Source: CAWGXZ01 sp963826695
GTDB taxonomy: Bacteria; Pseudomonadota; Gammaproteobacteria; Burkholderiales; Burkholderiaceae_C
DNA length: 64,000 nt
Direction: 5' to 3'
Assembly: GCA_963826695.1 (NCBI GenBank)
Contig: CAWGXZ010000006.1
Location: forward strand, 186,001-250,000
Part shown: piece after piece, positions 47,544 through 56,818 of the stretch
Layout of the letters: each line of letters starts with the position of its first letter
How positions within the stretch are numbered: the stretch's first letter is position 1
The notes under the pieces: model-generated
Told to the model about the DNA's origin: nothing
Databases searched by the model: none
Seen by the model: the letters and a program-made list of their open reading frames with translations, nothing else
Program-made: the position numbers and the translations under genes

Positions 47544-48587
47544 TCACTCGTTGGTGAAGATCGCGCCGAGCCGCTCCATCCGCTCGAGCGCCATGCCGCA
47601 GCCGCGCACGACGCAGGTCAGCGGGTCCTCGGCGACAAGCACCGGCAGGCCGGACTCCTCGGCGAGCAGCCGGTCGAGATCGCGCAACAGCGCGCCACCG
47701 CCGGTCAGCATCATGCCGCGCTCGGCAATGTCGGCGCCGAGTTCGGGCGGTGTCTGCTCCAGCGCGTTCTTCACCGCCGAGACCATCTGGTTCAGCGGAT
47801 CGGTCAGCGCCTCGAGGATTTCGTTGCTCGAAATCGTGAAGCTGCGGGGCACACCTTCCGACAGGTTGCGGCCCTTGACCTCGATCTCCTTGACCTCGGA
47901 GCCAGGAAAGGCCGAACCGATCGACTTCTTGATGCTTTCGGCGGTCGGCTCGCCGATCAGCATGCCGTAGTTGCGGCGGATGTAGTTGATGATCGATTCG
48001 TCGAACTTGTCACCGCCGACGCGAATGCTGCCCTTGTAGACCATGCCACCGAGCGAGATCACGCCGACTTCGGTGGTGCCGCCGCCGATGTCGACCACCA
48101 TCGAGCCGCTGGCTTCGCTGACCGGCAGGCCGGCGCCGATCGCCGCCGCCATCGGCTCCTCGATCAGGTAGACCTCGGACGCCCCGGCGCCGAGCGCCGA
48201 CTCGCGGATCGCGCGGCGCTCGACCTGGGTCGAGCCACACGGCACGCAGATGATGATCCGCGGGCTCGGCCGGAACACCGAGCGCGGATGGACCATCTTG
48301 ATGAACTGCTTGAGCATCTGCTCGGTGACGGTGAAGTCGGCGATCACGCCGTCCTTCATCGGCCGGATGGCCTCGATGTTGCCCGGCACCTTGCCGAGCA
48401 TCGCCTTGGCTTCCTTGCCGACGGCCTGGATCGTCTTCTTGCCGTTCGGCCCGCCTTCGTGGCGGATTGCGACGACCGACGGCTCGTCGAGCACGATGCC
48501 CTTGCCCCGCACGTAGATCAGGGTATTGGCCGTGCCGAGGTCGATGGCGAGGTCCGTCGAGATGTAGCGACGAAAGGATCCGAGCAT
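47544..48587 (-). CDS. mreB: Rod-shape-determining actin-like protein MreB
   Basis: MreB forms ATP-dependent membrane filaments that guide wall synthesis. The 347-residue protein has the actin ATPase motifs DLGTANTLIYVRGKG, VDIGGGTTEVGVISLGG and GGGALLRDLDRLL. The membrane-binding hydrophobic loop is present. The start MLGSFRRYISTDLAIDLGTA is typical. It heads the mre-mrd-rod operon and diverges from gatC across 266 bases; no clear promoter was identified there apart from an AT-rich GATAAT at 48790-48795. Confidence 0.97.
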   Translation of the reverse strand: MLGSFRRYISTDLAIDLGTANTLIYVRGKGIVLDEPSVVAIRHEGGPNGKKTIQAVGKEAKAMLGKVPGNIEAIRPMKDGVIADFTVTEQMLKQFIKMVHPRSVFRPSPRIIICVPCGSTQVERRAIRESALGAGASEVYLIEEPMAAAIGAGLPVSEASGSMVVDIGGGTTEVGVISLGGMVYKGSIRVGGDKFDESIINYIRRNYGMLIGEPTAESIKKSIGSAFPGSEVKEIEVKGRNLSEGVPRSFTISSNEILEALTDPLNQMVSAVKNALEQTPPELGADIAERGMMLTGGGALLRDLDRLLAEESGLPVLVAEDPLTCVVRGCGMALERMERLGAIFTNE

Positions 48588-48853
48588 GTTGATGAGGCGT
48601 GCGAACGAGCCGGCGTGAAAATCGCTGTGCGACGGACTCTCGGACGCAAGGGTTCCGGCTGGGGGTCAAGGAGTGCGGCTGACACGCGCGTGGCGCACCT
48701 CAACCGCGCATGGATACGGCGACCTCCCGGGCAGAGCGGCGGCACGAGGGCCCTCGCAGGCTCCGATCCGGGGTGTCTGGATAACCGGGGATAATAACCG
48801 ATCACCCCTGGCAGCCACAGGGCGCGCGAGAGCCTTTTCGAGTAACCCTTCCC

Positions 48854-49153
48854 ATGGCCTTGACCCCCGCCGACGTGGGCCGCATTGCCGAGCTTTCGCG
48901 CCTGGAGCTTCGCAGCGACGAAGCCGAAGCCATGCTCGGGCAGCTCAACGGTTTCTTCCGCATCGTCGAGCAGATGCGTGCGGTCGACACCACCGGAGTC
49001 GAGCCGCTCTACACGCCGCTGGCAGCTGTCGCCACGGTCGGCCTGCGACTGCGCGAAGACGGCGTCACCGAAACCGAACAGCGCGAACTCAACCTGCGCA
49101 ATGCGCCAGCGGTTGCCGATGGCCTGTTTCTCGTGCCGAAGGTGCTCGAGTGA
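48854..49153 (+). CDS. gatC: Asp-tRNA(Asn)/Glu-tRNA(Gln) amidotransferase subunit C
   Basis: GatC wraps the GatA-GatB interface in the transamidation complex. The 99-residue protein starts MALTPADVGRIAELSRLELR and has the conserved QLNGFFRIVEQMRAVDTTGVEPL and LREDGVTE segments. The gatA start overlaps its stop. Order gatC-gatA-gatB is complete. Confidence 0.96.
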   Translation: MALTPADVGRIAELSRLELRSDEAEAMLGQLNGFFRIVEQMRAVDTTGVEPLYTPLAAVATVGLRLREDGVTETEQRELNLRNAPAVADGLFLVPKVLE

Positions 49154-50661
49154 GCGCACTGGCGTCGCTGCCCATCGAGCAGCTCGGTGTTGCGGAACTC
49201 GGCCGCGCGCTCGCCCGACGCGAGTTGTCGAGTGCCGAGCTGACGCAGCATCTGCTCGGCCGTATCGGCGCGCACGCGGATCTCGGCGCTTTCCTGCACG
49301 TCGACGCGCCCCGGGCGATGGCGCAGGCTGCGCAGGCCGACACGGCCATCGCCGCCGGCGGTCATGGCCCGCTTTGCGGCATACCGCTGGCGCACAAGGA
49401 CGTGTTCGTTACCCGCGAGCTGCCGACGACCGCCGGATCGAAGATGCTGGCCGAGTACCTCAGCCCTTTCGATGCAACGGTCGTCTCGCGGCTCGGCGAC
49501 GCCGGCATGGTGACCCTGGGCAAGCTCAACTGCGACGAGTTCGCGATGGGTTCGGCCAACGAGAACTCGGCCTTTCATCCGGTGCGCAATCCGTGGGATG
49601 CGGCGCGGGTGCCCGGCGGCTCATCGGGCGGCTCGGCCGCCGCGGTGGCGGCACGGCTGCTGCCTGCGGCGACCGGTACCGACACCGGCGGCTCGATCCG
49701 CCAACCGGCGAGCTTTACCGGCGTCACCGGCATCAAGCCGACCTACGGCACCTGCTCGCGCTACGGGATGATCGCGTTTGCGTCGAGCCTCGACCAGGCC
49801 GGCCCCCTTGCGCGCAGTGCCGAAGATTGCGCCCTGCTGCTCGACGCCATGAGCGGCCACGACGAACGCGATTCGACCAGCGCCGAACGTGCGCCGACGC
49901 AACTGGCGGCTGCGCTGCAAGGCCGCCGGCCCGGCGCCAGTGGCGCCGCACCACTGCAGGGGTTGCGCATCGGGCTGCCGCGCGAGTTCTTCCCGGCAAC
50001 GCTCGACGGTGGAGTCGAGGGCGCCCTGCGCGCCGCACTTGCCGAGCTGGAGCGGCTCGGCGCGCGGCTGGTCGAGGTCAGCCTGCCGCGCACCGAACTG
50101 GCGATCCCGGTCTACTACATCATTGCCCCGGCCGAAGCCAGTTCGAACCTGAGCCGCTTCGACGGCGTTCGCTTCGGCCACCGTGCGGCGGCGTACACCG
50201 ACCTGGCCGACATGTACCGAAAGAGCCGCGCCGAAGGCTTCGGCGCCGAGGTCAAGCGGCGCATCATGATCGGTACCTACGTGCTCTCGCACGGCTATTA
50301 CGACGCCTACTATCTGCAGGCGCAGAAGCTGCGGCGGATGATCGCCAACGATTTCCAGGCCTGTTTCCAGCATTGCGACGTGATCGCCGGACCGGTGGCG
50401 CCCAGCGTGGCCTGGCGCCTCGGCGAGAAGGGCGACGACCCGGTTGCCAGCTATCTGGCCGACATCTTTACCCTGCCGGCGAGCCTCGCCGGCCTGCCTG
50501 GCATGAGCCTGCCGGCAGGCTTTGCCAGCCCCGGGGGCCAACCACTGCCGGTCGGCCTGCAGCTGATCGGCAACTACTTCGACGAGGCCACGCTGCTGCA
50601 GGCGGCGCATGCCTTCCAGCAGGCCACCGACTGGCATGTGCGGCGGCCGCCGGGCTTCTGA
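49150..50661 (+). CDS. gatA: Asp-tRNA(Asn)/Glu-tRNA(Gln) amidotransferase subunit A
   Basis: GatA is the amidase that releases ammonia from glutamine or asparagine. GTG at 49150 overlaps the gatC stop (GTGA) and gives 503 residues. The Ser-cisSer-Lys triad is visible in GIPLAHKDVF, PGGSSGGSAAAVAARL and TDTGGSIRQPA. The length is normal. An in-frame extension upstream overlaps gatC and is not part of the gene. Confidence 0.96.
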   Translation: MSALASLPIEQLGVAELGRALARRELSSAELTQHLLGRIGAHADLGAFLHVDAPRAMAQAAQADTAIAAGGHGPLCGIPLAHKDVFVTRELPTTAGSKMLAEYLSPFDATVVSRLGDAGMVTLGKLNCDEFAMGSANENSAFHPVRNPWDAARVPGGSSGGSAAAVAARLLPAATGTDTGGSIRQPASFTGVTGIKPTYGTCSRYGMIAFASSLDQAGPLARSAEDCALLLDAMSGHDERDSTSAERAPTQLAAALQGRRPGASGAAPLQGLRIGLPREFFPATLDGGVEGALRAALAELERLGARLVEVSLPRTELAIPVYYIIAPAEASSNLSRFDGVRFGHRAAAYTDLADMYRKSRAEGFGAEVKRRIMIGTYVLSHGYYDAYYLQAQKLRRMIANDFQACFQHCDVIAGPVAPSVAWRLGEKGDDPVASYLADIFTLPASLAGLPGMSLPAGFASPGGQPLPVGLQLIGNYFDEATLLQAAHAFQQATDWHVRRPPGF

Positions 50662-50670
50662 GGCGACGAC

Positions 50671-52119
<1,449 letters not shown>

Positions 52120-52139
52120 CGGTTCGCGGAGCGGGCGCG

Positions 52140-52826
52140 CTACCGGGCCGCGGCGCCGGCCGGTGCCATCGGCCGAAGCGGCCCGAGCGATCCCGGCGGC
52201 GCACCATTCCAGAGCTTGCGCAGCCGCTCGAGCTCATGGTCGAAGCGGGCATTGATGCGCCCGGACTCGCTTTCCTGCCCCTGGATCAGCGAGCGCTGCG
52301 AAGCAGCCGCCGCATCGTTGGACTCGAGGTCATAGCGCAACTTGGGTGGCAGCGTCGTCGCGTTGTAGAACTCGGCCTCGTTCATCGCTGCCTTGCGCTC
52401 GACAGCCAGTTCGGCCATGCGCCGCCGTGACAGCTCGGCGGATCCACGCACCACCTGCAACGCGGCTTCGCGCGCCCGCTGGTGGCTGGCCTCGTCCGGG
52501 AAGCGACTCAGCAGCAGCCGGTCGACGCGCATGGCTTCGAGCCGCGCGGCTTCCTCGAAGGCAGCCTCGCGGTCGCGTGCTTCCTTGGCCGCATGCTCGC
52601 TTGCGGTCATCGGTGGTGCAACCAACGCACGCGTCGAACCGTCCGGGTTGAGCAAGCGTTGTTCGCGCGCCCAGCATTCGGCAATCGGGCGATCCGACGT
52701 GATGCGCTTGCCATGGGCATCGGTGCAGACATAGATGCGCGCGCCGGCGGCTGGAGGCGCGGCCCATGCGCCGGTAAGCAGCCCGCTGGCCAAACCGATC
52801 GCCAGCCATCGAGGCTCGAACGTCAT
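52140..52826 (-). CDS. Exported DUF4124-type protein, unknown function
   Basis: ATG at 52826 overlaps the pyrE stop by four bases and gives 228 residues. A signal peptide (LAIGLASGLLTGAWA) precedes a short DUF4124-like motif (ARIYVCTDAHGKRITSDRP) that often carries a conserved Cys pair (here YVC and ECW). The rest is a charged helical region rich in Ala, Glu and Arg, probably coiled coil (about 80-215), ending in a Pro/Gly/Ala tail. It is likely periplasmic; its function is unknown. Confidence 0.75.
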   Translation of the reverse strand: MTFEPRWLAIGLASGLLTGAWAAPPAAGARIYVCTDAHGKRITSDRPIAECWAREQRLLNPDGSTRALVAPPMTASEHAAKEARDREAAFEEAARLEAMRVDRLLLSRFPDEASHQRAREAALQVVRGSAELSRRRMAELAVERKAAMNEAEFYNATTLPPKLRYDLESNDAAAASQRSLIQGQESESGRINARFDHELERLRKLWNGAPPGSLGPLRPMAPAGAAAR

Positions 52827-53515
52827 AGGCCGTAGCGCTCGCGGTAGGCGCTGACGGCGCCGAAGCTCGCCGCCAGCCGGGGGTCGCGCTGGCGCGCCAG
52901 GTAGCCGAGCAGGTCGTCGAGCGTGGCAATCGACACCACCTGCAGCTGCAGCGACTGCTCGACGAACTGCACCCCGGAACGGCGGTCGACGGCGTCGTCG
53001 CTGGCACGCTCCTGCCGGTCGAGCGCAATCGCCACCGCCACCGGCTCGGCGCCGCTGGCGCGCAGCAGATCGGCAGCCTCGCGCTTGGAGGCGCCATCGG
53101 TGATCACGTCGTCGATGATCAACACCCGGCCTGCGACCGGCGCGCCGACCAGCGTGCCACCTTCGCCGTGCGCCTTGGCTTCCTTGCGGTTGTAGGCGAA
53201 CGGCACATTGCGGCCGAGTTGCGCCAGCGCCATCGCCACCGCGGCACACAGCGTGATGCCCTTGTAGGCAGGCCCGAAAAGCATGTCGAAAGCCACGCCC
53301 GAGTCGAGCAAGCGGCGTGCATAGAATTCCGCCAGCCGCGCCAGCTTGGCGCCGTCGTCGAAGCCGCCGGCATTGAAGAAGTACGGCGACAGACGACCGG
53401 CCTTGGTCTTGAAGTCGCCGAAGCGCAGCACGCCGGACTCGACCGCAAAGGCGACGAAGTCCTGCGCCAACGGATCGCGGGCGGCATCCGCGGCACCGGG
53501 GTTTATCGAGGACAT
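52823..53515 (-). CDS. pyrE: Orotate phosphoribosyltransferase
   Basis: PyrE makes OMP from orotate and PRPP in pyrimidine synthesis. The 230-residue protein shows LRFGDFKTKAGRLSPYFFNAG near the N-terminus, FGPAYKGITLCAAVA, and the PRPP loop VLIIDDVITDGAS. The ATG at 53515 is only three bases from the GTG of the divergent xthA. The next in-frame Met lies far inside the enzyme. Confidence 0.96.
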   Translation of the reverse strand: MSSINPGAADAARDPLAQDFVAFAVESGVLRFGDFKTKAGRLSPYFFNAGGFDDGAKLARLAEFYARRLLDSGVAFDMLFGPAYKGITLCAAVAMALAQLGRNVPFAYNRKEAKAHGEGGTLVGAPVAGRVLIIDDVITDGASKREAADLLRASGAEPVAVAIALDRQERASDDAVDRRSGVQFVEQSLQLQVVSIATLDDLLGYLARQRDPRLAASFGAVSAYRERYGL

Positions 53516-53518
53516 CGG

Positions 53519-54313
53519 GTGTTTCGTGCGGTCACTTTGAATCTGAACGGCATCCGCTCAGCCGCGGCCAAGGGGCTTGCGGCCTGGGCCGAGACAGCGG
53601 GCGCGCATTGTATGGGCGTGCAGGAAGTGCGCGCCCAGGCGGACCAGGTGGTCGGGCGCCACTGTCGGCTCGCCGGAATGCAGGGCCATTTCCACTATGC
53701 GGAGAAAAAAGGGTACTCGGGGGTGGGTATCTACGCCCGCCAGGAACCCTCCGACGTGCGAGTCGGTTTCGGCGACCGCGAGTTCGACGCCGAAGGCCGC
53801 TTTGTAGAGAGCCGTTTCGACACCCCGGGGCGAAAGTTGAGCCTGATCAGCTGCTATTTCCCGAGTGGCTCGAGCGGCATGCACCGCCAGCAGGCCAAGT
53901 TCCGCTTCCTCGAGGCGCTCTATCCGCACCTGCTGATGCTTTGTGGAAGCCGCGAATTCATCTTGATGGCCGACGCCAACATCGCCCACCAGGAAATCGA
54001 CCTGAAGAACTGGCGCGCCAACCGCAACAGCCCCGGCTTTCTGCCCGAGGAGCGCGCCTGGATGACCCGGGTGCTCGGCAGCGAGCTGGGGCTGGTCGAC
54101 GTGCACCGGATGCTTCGTCCCGACGACACCGGCGACGCCTACACCTGGTGGAGCAACCGGGGGCAGGCGCGAGCGAACAACGTCGGCTGGCGCATCGACT
54201 ACCAGCTCGCCACTGCGGGCATCGCGCAGACTGCCCGTGTGGCAACGGTGTACAAGGCATCGAAGTTCAGCGATCACGCACCGCTGACCATCGACTACGA
54301 CTTCGATCTGTAA
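53519..54313 (+). CDS. xthA: Exodeoxyribonuclease III
   Basis: XthA is an AP endonuclease and 3'-5' exonuclease of base excision repair. GTG at 53519 is the only start near the conserved VTLNLNGIRSAAAKGL, giving 264 residues. Catalytic motifs are MGVQEVRAQ (Glu), ADANIAHQEIDLKNW (Asp, Asn), RIDYQLAT and SDHAPLTIDY (His). The start codons of xthA and pyrE are separated by three bases, so each promoter and leader must lie inside the other gene. Confidence 0.95.
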   Translation: MFRAVTLNLNGIRSAAAKGLAAWAETAGAHCMGVQEVRAQADQVVGRHCRLAGMQGHFHYAEKKGYSGVGIYARQEPSDVRVGFGDREFDAEGRFVESRFDTPGRKLSLISCYFPSGSSGMHRQQAKFRFLEALYPHLLMLCGSREFILMADANIAHQEIDLKNWRANRNSPGFLPEERAWMTRVLGSELGLVDVHRMLRPDDTGDAYTWWSNRGQARANNVGWRIDYQLATAGIAQTARVATVYKASKFSDHAPLTIDYDFDL

Positions 54314-54315
54314 GG

Positions 54316-54762
54316 CTAGCGCCCCAACCCGGCTGCCGCGGCCAGGCAGCTGCCGCTGGCCACCAGCGTCAGCGCCAAGCGCATCGCCAGCCAGCCCTGC
54401 AGCCGGTACTGCGGATACACGGCCCGGTCCACGGCGAAGCAGACCCACAGCAGCGCCGCGATCAATGCCAGCCCCGGGCCGGGGCCCAGCAGCAGTGCGC
54501 CCCAGCCCAGCAGGCTGGGCAGCACACCCCAGACCAACAGGGGCGCCGGCTGCGCCGGGTTCTGCATCGCCAGACCCCAGTGAATCGCGCCGAGGAAACT
54601 GACAATGATCGCGGCGTAGCCCAGCAGCGCCGTGCCGACGAAGGCACGGCCATCGGCAGGCCCGAGCCACACGGCGCCTGCCAGGGTGACGAAAGGGATC
54701 AGCCCGCCGAAGCCCAGCCCGCGGGCCAGCGGCGACGGTCGGCGGTCTGCACCCGTCGTCAT
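54316..54762 (-). CDS. DUF3429 membrane protein
   Basis: The 148-residue protein has four to five hydrophobic helices (GLGFGGLIPFVTLAGAVWL, AFVGTALLGYAAIIVSFLGA, LLVWGVLPSLLGWGALLLG, LALIAALLWVCFAVDRAVY). The IVSFLGAIHWGLAM segment is characteristic of DUF3429 (TMEM69-like). It is the last gene of a minus-strand run HiPIP-DUF2256-small ORF-DCC-SDR-DUF3429. The function is unknown. Confidence 0.85.
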   Translation of the reverse strand: MTTGADRRPSPLARGLGFGGLIPFVTLAGAVWLGPADGRAFVGTALLGYAAIIVSFLGAIHWGLAMQNPAQPAPLLVWGVLPSLLGWGALLLGPGPGLALIAALLWVCFAVDRAVYPQYRLQGWLAMRLALTLVASGSCLAAAAGLGR

Positions 54763-54778
54763 CGGTCGGCCCCTCGCG

Positions 54779-55511
54779 CTACCTGACCAGCGGCCTCACG
54801 GTCGTGAAGCCGCCGTCCACCGCGATCACCTGCCCCGTCAGACGCGCCGCGCCGTCCCCGAGCAGCCAGGCCATCACCTCGGCCACCTGCTCGGCCGTTT
54901 GCACGCCGCCCAGCGGGTACTGGCGCGCGGCGCCTTCGCGCATCGCGGGCATCTTCAACATGCCGGCGGTCATCGGCGTCTCGGTCATGCCCGGTGCGAC
55001 GGCATTCACGCGCACGCCCTGGGACGCGTGACTGGCGGCAGCACTGCGCACCAGCGCCTCGACCCCGCCCTTGGCTGCGGCGATGGCCTCGTGATGGGCC
55101 ACGCCAATGCGCGCCACCACCGAACTGGCGAACACAGCGGCGCCGGGGCCGCCCTGCAACGCCGCGATCCAGGCCTGCAGCATGAACATCGCGCTGTCGA
55201 GGTTGACCCGCATCACCTCGCGGTAGGCCTCGGCCCCGGTGCGCTGCAGCGAGCGCGATCAGCGTGCTGCCCACGCAGTGCGCCAGCAGCGTCGGTGCGG
55301 CACCGAGCGCCTCCTGGCAGGCAGCGACGGCGAGCGCGGCGCCCTCGGGCGTGGTGGTGTCGGCCGTGATGCGCGCGTCGGCCTCCAGGTCGGCCAGGCG
55401 ACCGGCGTCGCGGCCCACGGCGGCAACGCGGCAGCCCTGGGACTGCAGCTGGCGGGTCAACGCGCGGCCGATACCGCCGCTGGCGCCGGTGACGAGGGCG
55501 ATCGATGTCAT
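54779..55511 (-). CDS. Short-chain dehydrogenase/reductase, single-base frameshift
   Basis: ATG at 55511 starts MTSIALVTGASGGIGRALTR, with the TGxxxGIG cofactor motif. The frame breaks near 55251-55256. In the next frame the enzyme continues RTGAEAYREVMRVNLDSAMF, then FASSVVARIGVAHHEAIAAAKGG, VNAVAPGMTETPM and VIAVDGGFTTVRPLVR. The catalytic Tyr of YxxxK is replaced: the region reads HHEAIAAAKGG, so Tyr appears to be His or missing. One extra base explains the break, and the repaired protein has 243 residues. It sits in the HiPIP/DCC/DUF3429 operon. Confidence 0.85.
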
Positions 55512-55542
55512 GTCGGGTGCTCCGGGTTTCAAGAAGAAGGGA

Positions 55543-55965
55543 TCAATGAAATCTGCCGGCCCCGCCGGGGCCGTGCCGTCGTTCCAGGCGCGACGCCCAG
55601 CGCTGCAGCATCGGCCGCCAGCGAAGGAAGAGCCGGTACAGGTGCTCCAGCGCCCAGGTTGCTCCGGGAAGCCGTCCGATGCGGGCCAGCCAGCGCCAGC
55701 CCGGCAACGCAGCCCACAACGCGAGGAAGGCCTGCGCGCCGCTGAGCAGCTCGCCGGTGCCGGCGCGAACGTGAAAGCGCGCCAGCAATTGCTCGCGCGT
55801 CACACCCGGCGGCAGCGGCAGGGCGTCTTCCTGGACGTCGGCAAAACAGACCGGCGCATTCGGCTTCAATCCCCGATACACGCCGATCTCGCGCCGGCAC
55901 AGCGGGCAGGCGCCGTCGTACAGCACGGTCAGCGGCCCGGGTTCATTCGTGGGTTCGGTCAACAC
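55543..55965 (-). CDS. DCC-family thiol-disulfide oxidoreductase-like protein (DUF393)
   Basis: GTG at 55965 gives 140 residues starting VLTEPTNEPGPLTVLYDGAC. The CxxC motif lies in YDGACPLCRREIGVYRGL, the DCC-family signature. The C-terminal LPGATWALEHLYRLFLRWRP segment is typical of the family. The fold is thioredoxin-like; partners are unknown. The start overlaps the end of a 50-residue gene (55959-56111) by 7 bases, which suggests coupled translation. SDR follows after 31 bases. Confidence 0.88.
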   Translation of the reverse strand: MLTEPTNEPGPLTVLYDGACPLCRREIGVYRGLKPNAPVCFADVQEDALPLPPGVTREQLLARFHVRAGTGELLSGAQAFLALWAALPGWRWLARIGRLPGATWALEHLYRLFLRWRPMLQRWASRLERRHGPGGAGRFH

Positions 55966-56111
55966 GCGGGACCCTCGATGCGGGCCAGCAAACCTGCGGC
56001 CGGGTCCAGCCGCGAGTGGCGCGACGCCAACAATGCGCGACGGAGTCGCAGCGCAGCCTCCATGTCGAATTGCTCGACCAGCACGACGCTCGAGGAGCAC
56101 AACTCAGTCAC
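55959..56111 (-). CDS. Small 50-residue protein, unknown
   Basis: A GTG at 56111 overlaps the DUF2256 stop, and the TGA at 55961-55959 overlaps the DUF393 GTG, so this frame exactly fills the gap between the two genes. The product reads VTELCSSSVVLVEQFDMEAA, then LRLRRALLASRHSRLDPAAG and LLARIEGPAC. Third positions are about 80 percent G/C, like neighbouring genes. It is probably a short helical protein. No family was recognised. Overlap on both sides is the main evidence that it is real. Confidence 0.6.
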   Translation of the reverse strand: MTELCSSSVVLVEQFDMEAALRLRRALLASRHSRLDPAAGLLARIEGPAC

Positions 56112-56268
56112 GGGCCACCTTGCCGCGCCGGCAGGCAGCGGAGCAGAACTTCACTTCGCCCCAGCTCTTCGCCCAGCGGCGCCGCCAGCTCATCGGCAGG
56201 CCGCAGCCCGCGCAAGACTTGCTGGGCAACGAGGCCTTGTTGCCGCGATATGCCGCGCTGCCGGGCAT
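56104..56268 (-). CDS. DUF2256 zinc-ribbon-like small protein
   Basis: ATG at 56268, two bases after the HiPIP stop, gives 54 residues. The pattern KSCAGCGLPMSWRRRWAKSW and EVKFCSAACRRGK is the DUF2256 signature: two CxxC/CxxxC pairs with a WRxxW core, probably binding zinc. DUF2256 genes are often found next to or fused with cryptochrome/photolyase genes; none is in this window. It lies in the HiPIP-to-DUF3429 run. Confidence 0.85.
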   Translation of the reverse strand: MPGSAAYRGNKASLPSKSCAGCGLPMSWRRRWAKSWGEVKFCSAACRRGKVARD

Positions 56269-56270
56269 CG

Positions 56271-56579
56271 TCAGGCCTTCTTCGCCCATGCGCTGCACCA
56301 ACCCGGCGCCGCGACCTGCCTGGCACCGAACAGCGGGCAGCCGCCAGCCTTGTCGGTCGCCTTGCCCTGGAACAGCGCGCAACTCGCGCAGACCTGGCCA
56401 GCGGCGTACTTCGGGTATTTCTTGATGTCGACGCGCTTGGCATCGGCCACGTATCCCAGGGTCACAGCCTGGGGGTCCTTCTCGTCGAGCATGACCTGGG
56501 CGCGGGCACCGGTGGCCAGCGCCGCGCCGGATGCGGCCACGGTCATCAGGAAAACGCGGCGGGGAAGAGGCTGGTGCAT
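56271..56579 (-). CDS. High-potential iron-sulfur protein (HiPIP)
   Basis: The 102-residue precursor has a Tat signal (PRRVFLMTVAASGAALATGARA). The mature part has four Cys in the HiPIP pattern (VCASCALFQGK, GGCPLFG, PGWCSAW) that bind a [4Fe-4S]3+/2+ cluster. Conserved aromatic residues (YPKY, GWC) are present. HiPIPs are periplasmic electron carriers to photosynthetic reaction centres or respiratory oxidases. It is the first gene of the minus-strand cluster and diverges from the MerR gene across 239 bases. Confidence 0.93.
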   Translation of the reverse strand: MHQPLPRRVFLMTVAASGAALATGARAQVMLDEKDPQAVTLGYVADAKRVDIKKYPKYAAGQVCASCALFQGKATDKAGGCPLFGARQVAAPGWCSAWAKKA

Positions 56580-56708
56580 GAAGGCTCCTTGTGAGGTTGC
56601 AAAGTCGTGAAAGGTGGGGAACCTGCGTCAGACGGCGAGGGGCCAGACGCCCACCGGGACTGCGGGACCGGCGCCGATCACTGCGATGTTGAGGTGACGA
56701 CGTTTCAT

Positions 56709-56754
56709 ATTGACCACGCATCTTACCTAAGTAGAGAGCCATTACCGGGTCAAT
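56709..56754. promoter_or_regulatory. Candidate operator between HiPIP and MerR genes
   Basis: An inverted repeat ATTGACC (56709-56715) / GGTCAAT (56748-56754) lies in the divergent promoter region. TTGACC could act as a -35 element in both directions. A near-palindrome TACCTAAGTA lies between the arms at about 56723-56732. Binding by the adjacent MerR protein is inferred only. Confidence 0.35.
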
Positions 56755-56818
56755 GGTGTCCGATCGGTGCAGTCTGTTGCGCATAATGTGAGTCAACTGC
56801 GATTCATCGATCGGACCC

